Part shown: positions 35,734 through 47,881 of the stretch, in pieces
Layout: every line of letters begins with the position of its first letter
Position numbering within the stretch: position 1 is the first letter of the stretch
Assembly (NCBI GenBank): GCA_030568195.1
Contig: JAJLTO010000012.1
Coordinates: 434,001 to 498,000 of the forward strand
Source: Dipodascopsis uninucleata var. uninucleata
Taxonomy: Eukaryota > Ascomycota > Lipomycetes > Lipomycetales > Lipomycetaceae
Reading direction: 5' to 3'
DNA: 64,000 nt
Translations under genes and position numbers: made by a program
Notes under the pieces: generated by a model
Database searches by the model: none
What the model was told of the DNA's origin: nothing
Seen by the model: the letters and a program-made list of their open reading frames with translations, nothing else

Positions 35734-37304
35734 CTAGCTGAAGCCAGCCCATTCTTCGCTATCGCTATAGTCACTGGCTTCGCTATTGACGTCGCGACTC
35801 GAATCCATTCTTATTTCACGCTCAAAGCCCACAGCAAAAAAGCCTATTCCACCATCAGTAATAGGTTCCGCTCGAATGCAGCCTTGGGCTATTTCATTTG
35901 ATGATTGAGCGCTGTAGCTCATACCTTTAAATCTTTCTTCAAGTCCTCTACGATGCCAATTTGAAATGCAGTTAACACGAGGTAGAACCCGCCATCCTAG
36001 CTCGCTTACCTCTGGATCTTCAAGCAGTGCCCTAACAACGTCTTCATTCTCTTCAGCATGAATAGAACATGTCGAATATACTACACGAGCTGCGTTTGGA
36101 AAGCTAGTCAATGCATACTTCACGATAATGATTTGAAAAGCTGATAGTTTTGCTAGTCGGTTTTCAAGCGATGATGATCCTGAACTCACTTGTTGTGACT
36201 TTGTAGTGTCATCTTCATCTTCAAATTCGTCTTTTCTAAAAATCCCAGAACCCGAACAAGAAGGGTCAACGAGTATTTTTGAGACAGCATTGACATCTCT
36301 AGGATTTAACTTAGTATCACTCTCAGTGAAGTCTCCAATTACGGATGTCACTATAGATGCACCGGCTTTCGCTGTCATTTGCTTGAGAACTGTGGCGCGA
36401 TCAGAGTTGCGTTCAAATGCAATAATTTTACCTTCGTTTTTCATGAGAGCAGCAAGGTGTGTGGTCTTATTTCCTGGAGCAGCACATGCATCAATGATTG
36501 TGTCTCCTTGTTTTGGCGAGAGAATGAATGCTGGAAAGCATGACGCTCGATCCTGTATAATCAATTTTCCTGTTTGATAGGCTTTCGAATGAGTGAGTGT
36601 TTTTGTTTGGCTGTTCATCATAGCATATAGGTCTGGAATATACTGATCCTTGTATATGCCTGTTCGTGATGGAGGGAACTCATTGGATTCTTGAAACGAC
36701 GACAACTCTGGAACTGTCTTTACTACCTCATCTACACCGGTTGAATCATCGCTCGATCCTTTCGCTATAATTTTATTTAGACGAAACCATCTTACAGAAC
36801 GATCGTTTGGATTAGAGTTAAAATCTGAGAGCTCCTGTATACTTCTCTTGACCTTGATCTTGGTGAACTCGCCTTTTAATCTTACTTTATGCCGAAGTAT
36901 TGCATCCTTTAATGGCCCCTTTCCTGCAGTAATGCCAGTTTTTGAAATTAGAAAGTCATGAATGAGTAGAATTCCAATATTGTAAGATAGTTTCTGTATA
37001 ATATAAAGTCAATTATCATTTCATTGGTTACAAAGAATAAATGTAACAGTAGTAGCTTAGCTCTAAATAAAAAATAACAAACCTTTTCAGCCTTCAATAT
37101 ACCAGAATTATTTATGACGTCGTCTAATAGCTCTTTGTATCTTATGGTAGACTTCACTAGAGCATATATTCGTTTTGGGTCTGATTTGAGAGTGGGAAGA
37201 GCTTTTTGGATATCTGCCCGTAGATGCTCGAAGTTCGACTTCGCCGCTATTCTATATGATGTTTTCGGCGAGATAAACCTTGATGAATCAAAATACAAGT
37301 TCAT
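35734..37304 (-). CDS. rRNA (cytosine-5-)-methyltransferase, Rcm1/NSUN5 (2 exons, 493 aa)
   Basis: S-adenosylmethionine-dependent m5C methyltransferase; yeast Rcm1 modifies one cytosine of 25S rRNA in the nucleolus. Exons are 37304-37083 and 36993-35734, with an 89-nt phase-0 intron. The start is the ATG at 37304; the longer frame starts with TTG. Exon 1 plus the beginning of exon 2 gives YKELLDDVINN, ILKAEK and LLIHDFLISKTGI, matching the N-terminal domain of NSUN5. The catalytic domain has DACAAPGNKTTH (SAM binding, 242-253), DPSCSGSG with Cys320 and YSTCSIH with Cys383, the two cysteines of this family. The tail is acidic. An ATG at 36705 would remove the first 170 residues and is rejected because the upstream homologous segment is in frame. 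Confidence 0.93.
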
Positions 37305-37768
37305 GGATACTATATGCAATTACTATAAGCTTCGTAGAAGTTATAAGTCTATACGATTCTGGTCTTGGACCAACAATAATTGTTAGAAATCATGAAGAAA
37401 ATTTTAGTACTAAAACTCTCTTTCGAGTAGTTGGGAATTCAGAAGGAAAACACGACTAGTTTGCGCAGCATTATATGCTTCAAGATCAGTGCTTTGTTTC
37501 TTCTTTCATTTCCGCCTTATCAGTGCATGCCTTCTAGTTAGAAGTACTATATATATGATCGGCAGTAGCAACAGTGGAGAGGGCCGTACGAAATACTCGA
37601 ACTGATATAATTATTAATCGAGCAGTCTTACTGCAATAATTATTGGGAATCATTGCTCTGTACTTATCGGAGATCAGGACACGATTCTATAGAATCAGAC
37701 CGTTAGTATTTGGCGAGAAATTACTGATACAGAACCGCAATAAAGAGATATTTCTTACTGGTTATATT
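37305..37768. promoter_or_regulatory. Divergent promoter of RCM1 and ARL3
   Basis: Bidirectional promoter region, AT-rich, with no motif I can name. Short frames here are not credible. Confidence 0.45.
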
Positions 37769-38642
37769 ATGTACCATCTAGTAAGAGGGGTTTACCTCCA
37801 ACTGACAAGGAAAGAAGGTAGGCTTATAAATTTTTGACAATGATCGAGATGACGTACAATTTGTACTGAATCAAGTACAGGCTCGTCGGTGGTAGCTAAT
37901 TTTGTGTTTCTAACAGAGTATTCGGTGCTGATCCTTGGATTGGATAATGCTGGTAAAACGGTGAGTTATTTTCGTGGAGTCGAATGTAGCTGCTGGAATA
38001 GCTAGCAGCCATTGCTGATAATACTGAAAAATGCTCTTATGATTGGATGGATCTAACAAGCATGACATCTCAAACAGACGTTACTTGAGAAGTTGAAATC
38101 AATATACAATGCCGGAAGAAGTGTAGATCCGGAAAAGATTGTACCTACTGTGGGCCAAAATGGTACGTTTTATTGTTGTTTCCAAATGCGAAGTTATGTT
38201 TTGAAGTACTAAACAATACTTAGTTGGCCACATAACAATAAACAACATACAACTCAAGCTTTGGGATGTTGGAGGACAGCATAGCTTACGAACACTGTGG
38301 AACGAATACTATGCAGAATGCCATGCAATCGTGTTTGTTGTTGATTCGACAGATAGACCAAGAATTGAAGAGTGCAAGGATACACTTAGATCCGTTGTAA
38401 CTCACCAGGATACAGAAGGAATTCCCGTTTTAATGCTTGCAAATAAACAGGATAGAGACGATAGTCTAGAGGTGGAAGACATAAAGGAGATTTTCAATAA
38501 AATTGCGGAGCATATTGGTGCGAGAGATTCTCGAGTCTTACCAATATCTGCACTCAAGGGCGACGGCGTCAAAGAAGCTGCTGACTGGCTTACAAGTCGA
38601 CTTACTAGAAATAAAGCTAATCGCCCGCCTAATCTTCGATAA
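37769..38642 (+). CDS. ARF-like GTPase Arl3/ARFRP1 (4 exons, 198 aa)
   Basis: Small GTPase of the trans-Golgi that, through Sys1 and Arl1, recruits golgins. Exons are 37769-37817, 37917-37960, 38078-38162 and 38224-38642; the introns of 99, 117 and 61 nt join in frame. The N-terminus MYHLVRGVY lacks Gly2, so it is not myristoylated. It matches the Met-aromatic start of yeast Arl3 and human ARFRP1, which is acetylated by NatC. Nucleotide motifs: GLDNAGKT (24-31), DVGGQ, NKQD and SAL. The stretch FNKIAEHIGARDSRVLPISA is nearly identical to yeast Arl3, and the length equals it (198 aa). After DVGGQ comes His rather than the usual acidic residue. Much of the N-terminal half is invisible without splicing, as the unspliced frame starts at residue 96. 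Confidence 0.95.
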
Positions 38643-38989
38643 TAGTTCATTGATTTAATTTATGGAATTGGATTGGTATCGACAATTTGTGCACCCTCGA
38701 TATTGGAGAAACTGCGTATGAGCAACTGCGTATGCTACTAGTGTATTGAGAAAACATGAGTCGAAATTCGCTTAGTCTATGGTCCAAATTTCATTCTTCA
38801 GTTCGCATCTTAGTATTCTTACATTTCTTGTTTAATTTTGTGTTTTCGAAAGCGATGACTCTAGATACTACTTACAGACATAGTAAATTACTTGCACCTT
38901 TACAAGTGTTATTAATATACAGTGATAATTTACATAAAACCTGAACTATCATCCTATGCATAATTTTTGGCAACTTAATTTGATCACAT
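38643..38989. other. Convergent 3' flanks of ARL3 and DUG3
   Basis: Between the two stop codons. Nothing beyond ordinary 3'-flank sequence is visible. Confidence 0.45.
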
Positions 38990-40288
38990 TTAAGTAGAGA
39001 TACTGACGCGACGTCTTCCTTCGCGCTCCAGAGGAGGCAGATTAATATTCGTAGACGCTTGTGGCTGTACAATCGGTGAAATCAATCCGCGACTGGAAGC
39101 GAAATCACTGCTTCTAGATATAGCGGGATTTGATTGATAAAACTCATCAACAATAGGATGCAAAAGGACTGTCTGATTGTTAATTGTTAGTATGGTATTT
39201 GTCGGCACTGTTACCCAGTCGTTGCGTTCGAAAGTCAGAGGTTCTGATGCGACAAGGATCACGTCCTGTAATCTGTCATGACGCTCCATACGATATTGGC
39301 CAGGCTTGTATTCAATGAACTTGGATCCAGTAGAAAAATGCAAGCTAGCCGCTTCCTCTGTACGAGAGGTGATGTATCTAGTCACAATTACGGTATTGCC
39401 GTCAGTAAGGGCAAAATTCAGAAGCGACGGCTCTTTGTATGACGCTTCTCTGACAACCTCAAGATTAGATGTCCAATCCTTTATATATGCGATAGTCTTA
39501 AGCATGGCTTCTCTTAGCTGTGTATGAGTGAAAAGTGACCTTTTTGTATTTTGATCTGAACAATTTGTGTCAGGAAGAACGGTGATAGTAGGATCAATAC
39601 CCGTCAGCTTCTCAAGGGTATCCAGGAAAAGTGCGAATACCCATTCTGAATCAGTACCTCCTTGAATAGAGCAGAAGAACTTATCAGACATTTGTATTAC
39701 AAATTTCCTCTTTATACTGGAGAAATTTGCAATTTGACCGTTATGCATGAACATAAGTGATCCGTACACGAACGGATGACAGTTTGTTTCGGATAAAACT
39801 CCCGATGTTGAAGCGCGGACATGTGCGAAAACAGTCGATGACTTGGTTTTCTCGGCGAGACGAGCAAGATTCAGATTATTCCAAGCAGGAGAAGTAGAAC
39901 AGAAAACACAAGGACCACCGGAAAGCTCTGGATCACAGGTATCGGTACAGTAATATCCTACTCCGAATCCATCGCCGTTGATCGGACGTCTCGTATCAAT
40001 TCGAAGACGAGAATCGTAGGATTGACTATTTTAGGAATGTTAGCTGCAGAAACCAGCAGTTTAGTAGTATTAAAATCATTCCAAACTGGGAGAAGAATAG
40101 CTCTACTGACGATTAAAATAATTTACTTACTTTATGATTGAATGTTCTGGTCGTGTTAGAAGGTGAGCCAACAATATTGGCTGTCGACCTTGATTGAAAG
40201 AAACAATGCAAATTAGTATCACATTCCGTTCTCCATGCTATGCTCATATCTTTTAATAGTTACCTTTATAGATTAGAAATCTGCACAT
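38990..40288 (-). CDS. Glutamine amidotransferase subunit Dug3 (3 exons, 372 aa)
   Basis: Subunit of the cytosolic Dug2-Dug3 complex that cleaves the gamma-glutamyl bond of glutathione. Exons are 40288-40264, 40188-40131 and 40025-38990, with introns of 75 and 105 nt. The protein opens MCRFLIYKG, exposing Cys2 as the N-terminal nucleophile of class II amidotransferases once Met is removed; this residue is encoded only in exon 1. It continues RQPILLAHLLTRPEHSIIN and DSRLRIDTRRPINGDGFGVG, near-identical in order to yeast Dug3, and later FAHVRAST, SETNCHPFVYGSLMFMHNG, QGGTDSEW and SEPLTFERNDWVTVPTN. Length is close to yeast (357). The unspliced long frame begins at a GTG and misses the nucleophile. 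No DUG2 is in the window. Confidence 0.95.
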
Positions 40289-41299
40289 TTTGTTCAGACT
40301 CTGTGATCTGCGGTTCTGATGGACAAGGATCTGACGAAATATAAGAAATTGTCGTTTGCAACCGGTGGCCACGTTACCATTAAATTGCTACAAAAATATT
40401 TTGATTGTGACTCTTCAAAAAAATATTCCACACCAGCTGCGGCTCATATTTAATATGGCGAAATATTTCGCAATTTTCATTCCTGAGAATTTTCTGTCTG
40501 TAGTAAAAGTTCGACAAGAAATCATCAACCTTCTATTAATCATCCGAATTTTACAGTTCATTATAATTTGGTAAGCTAATTTGGTAAGCTATTCCTATCT
40601 GTACTAGCATTGAATTTATTTAAAATGATGGAAATAGTTTAGCAATAACGAATACAACTTCTGAATTGTTATGAAGCCTACGACCTTGTTGACAGAGACA
40701 TTCCGAAAGAAAAAAAAATAAACCACTTCTATAAAATACTTCTTTTTATTATCATCCTACCAAACAATAGTGTCAATAACAAAAATACTAGTCATTAATC
40801 GAAATCATCTACATCTTCTAGCCCCTTTCCAAAAATTGAAACATCATACTATGAACATACGAGAGTCTTAAGTTTAATGAAATCAAACGATATAAACTAT
40901 CCAGACCACTCAAAAGAAAAAAAATCAGTACACCCCAAAATGAAATACACTCCAACCTATATCATAAACAATAGGTAAATATAAACATAAAAATTTGAGA
41001 GACTTTTCCTAGTTAAAAAGCTCTAGAATCTTAGAACCCGATCCTCATGTTCGTGTCCACCATAATCTAACAGATGCAATACAAAAAAAAGTAAGTCTAA
41101 AAAGACTAGTAAATTGAAAAAAAACATTACAATTAAAATTAACTCAATCGAAACACCAACCACCTATGGAATTGTGAATAAATAAATGTGAAAATCGTAA
41201 ACAAATAAACCCTGAATGTGATGGACGACATCAGCCAACTAAGAAAAACATCTACTGTAAAATAATCTGTAGTGGCGCCTTGGAAATCTAATATCGGGT
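40289..41299. other. Intergenic region, AT-rich
   Basis: It contains the DUG3 promoter and the 3' flank of the ferric reductase gene. The part from about 40690 to 41240 is strongly A-rich on plus. No gene is supported. Confidence 0.5.
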
Positions 41300-42874
41300 T
41301 TACCATCCGAAAGATTCAGCACGGAATTCAACATTAACACCTTCCCATAGGAGATCAGAGGCAGCGTTTCTAGTAGCACGGACGATAGCAGCTGGACCAC
41401 AAACAGCGATAGCGACAGGAACATTTTTGTCACCATTGCACTGCTCAACACACTCCATAATACTATCCTTAACATATTTGCGAATATCAGGACGACCTTG
41501 TTCCTTAGTAACCCAAAGCTTGAAGTCAACACCAAACTTCTCACTATCGAGATCAACCCAGTTACTAAAAGAACGATCAGGAACCACCCACAAAAAGTCA
41601 ATTACTGGAACCATATCACCAATAGCAGTGGCAGACTTAATTATCTCGACAGCCTCTGGATAAGTATATGAAACACCTGCACCACCAGCAATCAGAACCA
41701 CCTTTCGGCATCCATCGAAATTAGCGTGAGTACCATAAGGTCCATGAACCTCAACAACATGCTCGCCCTCCGAGTTGAAAAGAGCACGAGAGAAACCCTT
41801 ACGAGCACGAATAATGAGGTCCAAAGTCTCAGCCTCTGGTGGAGATGCAATAGTGAATGGATGCTTCTGGAAACGAGCGAGATTCTTGATTCCAATGTAG
41901 ACATACTGGCCAGTAGTCCAGTGGAGCTGAGAGAAAGTAGTCTTTGGGTCCATGCAGAGCTTGACGGTGTCACCAGAAAGGTTCTTAGAGACACCAACAA
42001 GATGGTGGACATTCTTAAATCTGGTAACACGATCCCATATGAAGATAACAGCACAAGTAATAACATATGGACGAGTTCGAATCCAGTGAAAGAACAAGAA
42101 TGGCAGTGGCAAGACCAAGAACCAAACATGGAGGTACAAGAAAATCTCGTACAACTTGTTTCTCAAAGGAGCAAGAGAAGAAGCCAAGATAATACCAAAG
42201 CAGGTGGTAGCAATCAAACCGACAATAGCCTCATTGTTAATTTGGACACGGATGTTGATAGGGATAACAGCACAGTAGGCGAAAACATGGGCAATAGCAG
42301 TAATACAAACGACACGTCCTACGTGCTTATGTAAGATGATATATCCCTCATGGGACCAACCAGTGAGGTCAGCCAAGAGACCAGTCTTCGAACCGAGAAG
42401 GAAAAGAATTGGCATGTTGACGATAGAAACCAAACCAACACGATTAGCAAAGATTTGGGTAGAAGCAGCTCCACCGTGAATGAAAATATAAAGGATATTG
42501 AGGCCAAGATAACCAGCAATGATAAGCATGGTACCCCAAGACTCAGAGTATCTTCCAGCAGGCTGGTAAGTAAGGAAACCATTAATTCTTCTAGAGAGTA
42601 AAGTCATCTTGCTCAAAGGCTTAGCTGGACCAGAATTAGATGGCATAAGAGGAGTCTTTTCGTTCAACGCACGACGAACGGTCTTCTTGAACTGAACAGT
42701 ATAAAAGTGATGGAGACATGCTGCAACGAAGAAGAAGACGACAATGATGTTGTACGAGAGATAAAACTTTCGCGACCACTCACGTCCACGCTCATCAAAC
42801 TCCTCCTGCTGAATGGCAGCCCATTCAGCAGCGGTATAGTTCATACCATTATATTCGTAGTACTCGGTAGTCAT
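41300..42874 (-). CDS. Ferric reductase-type transmembrane flavocytochrome (524 aa)
   Basis: Plasma-membrane or vacuolar metalloreductase carrying electrons from NADPH through FAD and two haems to extracellular ferric iron or copper. Single exon. I use the ATG at 42874; the longer frame begins with TTG. A membrane segment lies at about 40-58, and the ferric-reductase-like domain spans about 110-300. The haem-ligand pairs are visible at the right spacing: His182/His196 and His249/His263, each 14 apart. HPFTIASPP binds FAD, GGAGVSYTYP is the NADPH loop, and the C-terminal CGPAAIVRATRNA closes the reductase domain. NADPH oxidase (NOX) is the main alternative, but the lack of EF hands and the overall layout fit Fre/Frp1 better. 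Whether it acts on iron, copper or oxygen is not decidable here. Confidence 0.88.
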   Translation of the reverse strand: MTTEYYEYNGMNYTAAEWAAIQQEEFDERGREWSRKFYLSYNIIVVFFFVAACLHHFYTVQFKKTVRRALNEKTPLMPSNSGPAKPLSKMTLLSRRINGFLTYQPAGRYSESWGTMLIIAGYLGLNILYIFIHGGAASTQIFANRVGLVSIVNMPILFLLGSKTGLLADLTGWSHEGYIILHKHVGRVVCITAIAHVFAYCAVIPINIRVQINNEAIVGLIATTCFGIILASSLAPLRNKLYEIFLYLHVWFLVLPLPFLFFHWIRTRPYVITCAVIFIWDRVTRFKNVHHLVGVSKNLSGDTVKLCMDPKTTFSQLHWTTGQYVYIGIKNLARFQKHPFTIASPPEAETLDLIIRARKGFSRALFNSEGEHVVEVHGPYGTHANFDGCRKVVLIAGGAGVSYTYPEAVEIIKSATAIGDMVPVIDFLWVVPDRSFSNWVDLDSEKFGVDFKLWVTKEQGRPDIRKYVKDSIMECVEQCNGDKNVPVAIAVCGPAAIVRATRNAASDLLWEGVNVEFRAESFGW

Positions 42875-45800
42875 GTTAAACGTCTGAATACTTGAGAAAA
42901 AGATCTGATTAGCACCAACTATAACTTTTCGTCTTCGTCTACCGTTCAACTATAATTGATTAAGAAAACTTTCAGTCAGTCACCAGAACAAGTTAAAAAG
43001 ATATCCGACTCATATGGCGAGATAATAATAGTGAAACCACAAAGACCTGCCACAGAAAGTGAACAAAATAAAGATCTCTTACTATTGCTTGAGTCTCACG
43101 TTTTCGCACAGGTGCCACGGATCTCAATTAAATATATCACGCGTACACCTAGATAAAGCAAATGACGTCGAACCGGTTCGTTTCGAATGCGAAGAAATGA
43201 AACTGCTGATAGAGAAGTAATAAGAACCGAGATGCAAACGGAAGAGAAAAGGAAAGGAAACAGGATAATAAAGGAAAAAAAAAGACGACAACAGAAGACT
43301 ATATTCTAGGAACGGAGGATATCTGAGCTGATGGCATGATTTTATCGAAACTCACAAAAAGTCGTACGAATGGTTCTATTTTCTTTGCGTGCTAGGCTCA
43401 TTGCTGTGAGAGTGTGGTCTGAGTGACCAGCTAGATTAGTTCTAATGGCTTGATAGGCGTAAGTTTAATAGGCAGAAAACTGGCCCTTATGCAGCTCACA
43501 AACTATCGTCAGAAGCTCACAAGGAGACGCAATAACAGGGTTAGGGTATATACTTTGACTCTTAGTGGATAATTCAAGTTTAGTAGCTGGCAGCGATAGA
43601 GGCACTGCGTCAGGAGATCTTCGCTTTGCCTGCTAGCAGAGAACGGAAGAGCCGTGAGTGCTAGTAACTGGAACTAACTCTTTGCGTAGCTAGCTTTGAT
43701 GAGAATTTGTGACCAGGGGCAGCGGGCAGTGGGTGTATAAGGGCAAGATAGACCGCTTTTTCATCCTGCACTAGTAAATGTAAATGAAATGAGAATATAG
43801 GATATAAATGGCGGGAAGACTATTAGTATCGAAAAGTAGTGATAATACTGAGGATAATGAGGAAACACAGCTATCAGCCACAGGCGGTGGTGCAGTTTTG
43901 CAGGCTTATCAGTAAACCTAGTAGAGCAGAGTTCATAGCTAATACAAATTAGCCTAAACCTATCAGGGTAGTTAATCACAGATTCCAGGTTCATTAGCTA
44001 CGATATGCCCAGAGAGAATACAGCAGGTCTTTCCACATCTCTGATATCTACTACGCGGTTGTGTTGTGCATTGTTTTTGGCCGCGTACTTTTATTGTTCT
44101 GACCAATATATATTTAGTAGTACATGGTAGCTCAAGTCTGTGTACTAGAGCGTATGAGTACTAGCTTGAAAAATAGTAGGATATGAACCTTTGTGACTAA
44201 CTACAGTTGCATTACTCATGTAGTTTAGCGTCCACCAAGTATGTACTAGCCAGCATTCATAGTCTTAGGCTCGCATTAGTGTTGAATAGCTTACCTAACT
44301 CCCTATAGAGACGCTGCTTTGAGTGGCCACGAAAGAGGCTTATGGACTGCGACTTTTTCGCCCCTCCGGCATTACTTTTACAATTGATGTTCTTGCTAGA
44401 GATTTATATGAATTAGATAATTTCCGAGATATGATTATGTCATATCAGTTTGATGTACGATAAGCCCATAGATACTGGCATCATGCCTTAATATCATACA
44501 CTAATAAGGACGCGAACGCCTTCCTGCTAGCGCAGTATTCTAGTCTGGTTCGGAAGCCTACCGTCAGAGCAGGCTTAATCGTTACAGGATTACCGATACA
44601 CGGATCTGATGCAGAATTAACAGCAGTATCGAAATCGAATTGTGTGCAGATCAATTGTCCAATTCGTCTGTAAGTCTTGCGGAACTCTTAATGAGAGCAC
44701 TTTACCATATAAGTGTAGTTACTGTCGACAAAGCCACTGACGGATATTGAAAATAGACATGGCAAACACAGTGTAAAAATAATACAGATAATGTTCTGAC
44801 TAGATTTTACTTTGTTTTATCGCAATAACTAGTTCTCAATAGTGAAAATGCTACTCCTCCTCGAAACTCGTAGAGTAATCGCTGAAAATGCTGAAAGAAA
44901 AAGCCACAGCTATCTATAGAGAAGTCGGATGCACGGAGGAAAGCCAATGGTTTAGGGAATTTAAGCCTATCAGAGCATCTAGCGCTCGTTCAAACTCTTC
45001 TGTGCAACTAGCTAATCGATATCACTGGTGCTCTGTAGTCTGTCGGTGGCCGATGACAGACGTTATGTATGTGGTGTTAATTATCGTAGACAAAACACGT
45101 AAAGCAACGATTTTGCTATTCAGCTACAGTCTCGACGCCAAATCTATGCAGGATACCCAAATTTGTATAAAGTGGCCTTTTGACAATGGTGGTAGCGACG
45201 CAACCATTGAGATATGATTCGAGTACAATGAAACACAGCATTCATCAAGGCACGACAACGTGACTTTGTATTCGATTCCTTTAGGCTCCCACAAGCAAAG
45301 AATACATGATACAACTGAAATGGAGCGAATCTATTTCGGTTAGCACAAGAACATCTTATCGATATAGAATTTGTGATTAGAGACATGTTTTTGGCCGCTG
45401 GTGTTTGGCGTTTGGGTTAGGGATTATATAAGTATATCTTGGGGATAAGCGTACAGAAGGCACAGCAGCCAATAGATAAAGATGGATATGTTATTACCAA
45501 TGCAAAATGCGATCCTGGCTCTTGTACTTTATCCAAGTATACTCTCTCAGTATGTATCAGAATTGTAACAGGGTAATCGTAGCTCAAGGAGAAAGGATTG
45601 CAGGCTATGTTAGCCACTGGAACCATCCGAGGCTCTCTAGAGGCCAACACGGCTAGCGGACTGTGTTCAGGTGGACAAGGTAGCATTACTGTTTGGTGAC
45701 GCACAGATATGAGGGGATATTCTGGTGTCATGTCGACTGTCTGTACGTAATATTATAATTCTTTATTATCGCTATCTCGATGCCGCAGGTATCTCTGCGA

Positions 45801-46418
45801 TCCCTGCCCGCCCCAAAATAGAAAAAAGCGGGAGGTAGAACCTAGCGCACTTAGTGCAATGCGACAATTTACAACCTAGATTGAAAATTAGCCCTAGGAG
45901 GGATATAGAACCATCGGAATGCTAAGCAGAAGAGAATATATAGCCTCTGTCTTGAAGAATGATGCTATTAGTCAAGCGATATGTGCCAAAAAATAAATGA
46001 GAGCTTTGAGATCAAATGCCCGTAGCGCGGAAAGACAGAGATCACGTTATTTCTAGCGACGAAACACAATTGGCATCTGTCAACTGAGCTTTACAGCAGC
46101 TAACGAAAATTGTATTCTCCAGACCATTTAGATATAATGGTCTTGACCAGTATATCCGCACTCTATAAAAAAATCACGAGATTTTACAGCTTCATACTTA
46201 CTCTTATCTATAGACGATATTACTGGTTGTGTGATATAGGTCTCATCTTTGCAATCCCAAATGCTCAGTGCGTCTGTAATCTTATATACCAAAAGTGCAG
46301 ATTACAGTATTTCGCACAAGACTGCGACATTTGAGTCAAAGCAAGATATCATACGATGGAACTGTAGTGTTGTAGACTCGCTCCACAAACGTGGAGTAGC
46401 TAGTAGTACCAGAAAAGT
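42875..46418. other. Long intergenic region with TTAGGG boxes
   Basis: About 3.5 kb without a credible gene. AGGGTTAGGGT at 43538-43548 is nearly two telomere-type repeats, and GGGTTAGGGA lies at 45414-45423. The longest frames (for example 44888-45217, plus) have no recognisable domain. The left end should hold the ferric reductase promoter; one AGATAA lies near 43022, which is too little to claim GATA-type iron control. Confidence 0.5.
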
Positions 46419-47644
46419 TTAGAATTGGTGAGTATCAACAGTAGTTTCAAGAATTGACCAGATATCTTGCTCGAGCGACCGACGATTGCTGCTGCCTGTT
46501 TCAATTCTATGTTCTATAGTACTTGAAGGAACGTTTATGTCTGTAAAATTTAATAAATTTGCTGGCTGAGTACTTTGATTTATCTCTTCATTCTCATCAA
46601 GTTGTTCACCATTGTGATCAGGATGAAATTTCTCGACATTAGCAGTATGCGCGGGCACATAGTCTCTCACTAGCAATTCATGTTCCTCTCTATCATGCAG
46701 CACGTCTGATTGTGCCTCATCAGCAATGGATATCTGCTCAGAAGTATCAAGTATGGAGTCGGTAGACGTGTATTTCTGGATATCCTGGTGGTTCTTGCGC
46801 TCCGCTCTAAAAGCACCATCTAGTCGAACAAAGCGAATCGTATTCTCCTCCGAAGCGAAGACATTAGTGGGAGCACCGAATATGTCGCCATTCTCACCGG
46901 CATAGGGATCTCCATTCTCATCTTCATCATACAGCTTGTGGGTAGCTCGAGATTGAGCGACATCAAGATCTGCTTCAAGCTTAAAGGTATCCCAGTCATA
47001 TAAATGCTTGTTGGTTTTAATCTGCCGTGATCCACCATTTGTGACAAAATCTATACCACCACGTTTAAATGATCTTTTCATATAACTAAGGACCCGTCCA
47101 ACTAGCACGCGTCCCGTATAGTTCATGCGGAATGTGCCCTCATCAACCTGTGAGAAATCAAATTCGCCTGTCCTTGCGTCAACAAGAGGATGAGATCTAA
47201 TATTTGACACCATCTTGACAACTGGCATTGCATCAGGATAAGCATGAGTAAAGAAAATAATAAAACGGAAGACTCCTCCCGCATAAGGGCCTGAAAAGTT
47301 GCATGGAAAACTGTCAGTGATCACGAAAAAGAGCAATTGATAAAACACAGCAGAGAATGACACTTTTGGCTCATACCTTTTCTAGGAAATATTACACCGT
47401 ACCATATTTGTGGAGTAGTAGGCGACGCGCTTACATATATACCTGAAGGACAGTGACTTTTGATATTTGTACTTTAATTGAAATAGAGAGAAGAGACAAG
47501 TAAATACGTTAGATTTTGGTCTTTGATTCCGTTACTTACACCTCCTTATCAACTCCAATCATCATCTGTCACTCACTATTCGATCAGTAACTCCTGAAGA
47601 GAATACATGCCCATTTGATTACTAGACCCATTTCGAATTACCAT
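46419..47644 (-). CDS. AKTIP/FTS-like inactive E2 variant (3 exons, 344 aa)
   Basis: Homologue of Fused Toes, the E2-like subunit of the FTS-Hook-FHIP complex that couples early endosomes to dynein in filamentous fungi and animals. Exons are 47644-47577, 47471-47377 and 47290-46419, with introns of 105 nt (GTGAGT) and 86 nt (GTATGA). The assembled core reads MYSLQELLIEY, CPSGIYVSASPTTPQIWYGV, IFPRKGPYAGGVFRF and THAYPD, then HPLVDARTGEFDF. This follows AKTIP closely, including HPLVD in place of the E2 HPN motif and the absence of a catalytic Cys after it. The C-terminal 200 residues are acidic and variable. The start could be Met1 (47644), Met11 or Met13. Exon 1 is inferred from frame, donor site and fit to AKTIP. 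Confidence 0.8.
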
Positions 47645-47829
47645 AATGTATTACCGATTATGCAACACCTATTACAGTACTACTCTTCACTATCCAACTA
47701 TCCCGGATAAAAGAGGTAAATTTCACAGGAAGCCTATCATAACAAATATCAAGTAGCAGCTAAAATACAAAAGTGCTAGCACACCAGCTAAATATGAAAA
47801 ATGCAAAATAATATTACACAACATTAATA

Positions 47830-47838
47830 CCCTAACCC
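47830..47838. promoter_or_regulatory. CCCTAACCC telomere-type box
   Basis: One and a half telomere-type repeats in the 237-bp spacer, about 190 bp upstream of the FTS start and about 45 bp beyond the UNG1 stop. Its position suits the FTS promoter. Function is inferred by analogy with Tbf1-type sites. Confidence 0.35.
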
Positions 47839-47881
47839 ACAGAGAATATGGCTGGATCTGCTAGCTTAGAGCGGTGATGGC

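Noticed and set aside
43538-43548. True telomere or internal telomere tract
   Set aside because: Fewer than two perfect TTAGGG units, and genes continue on both sides.
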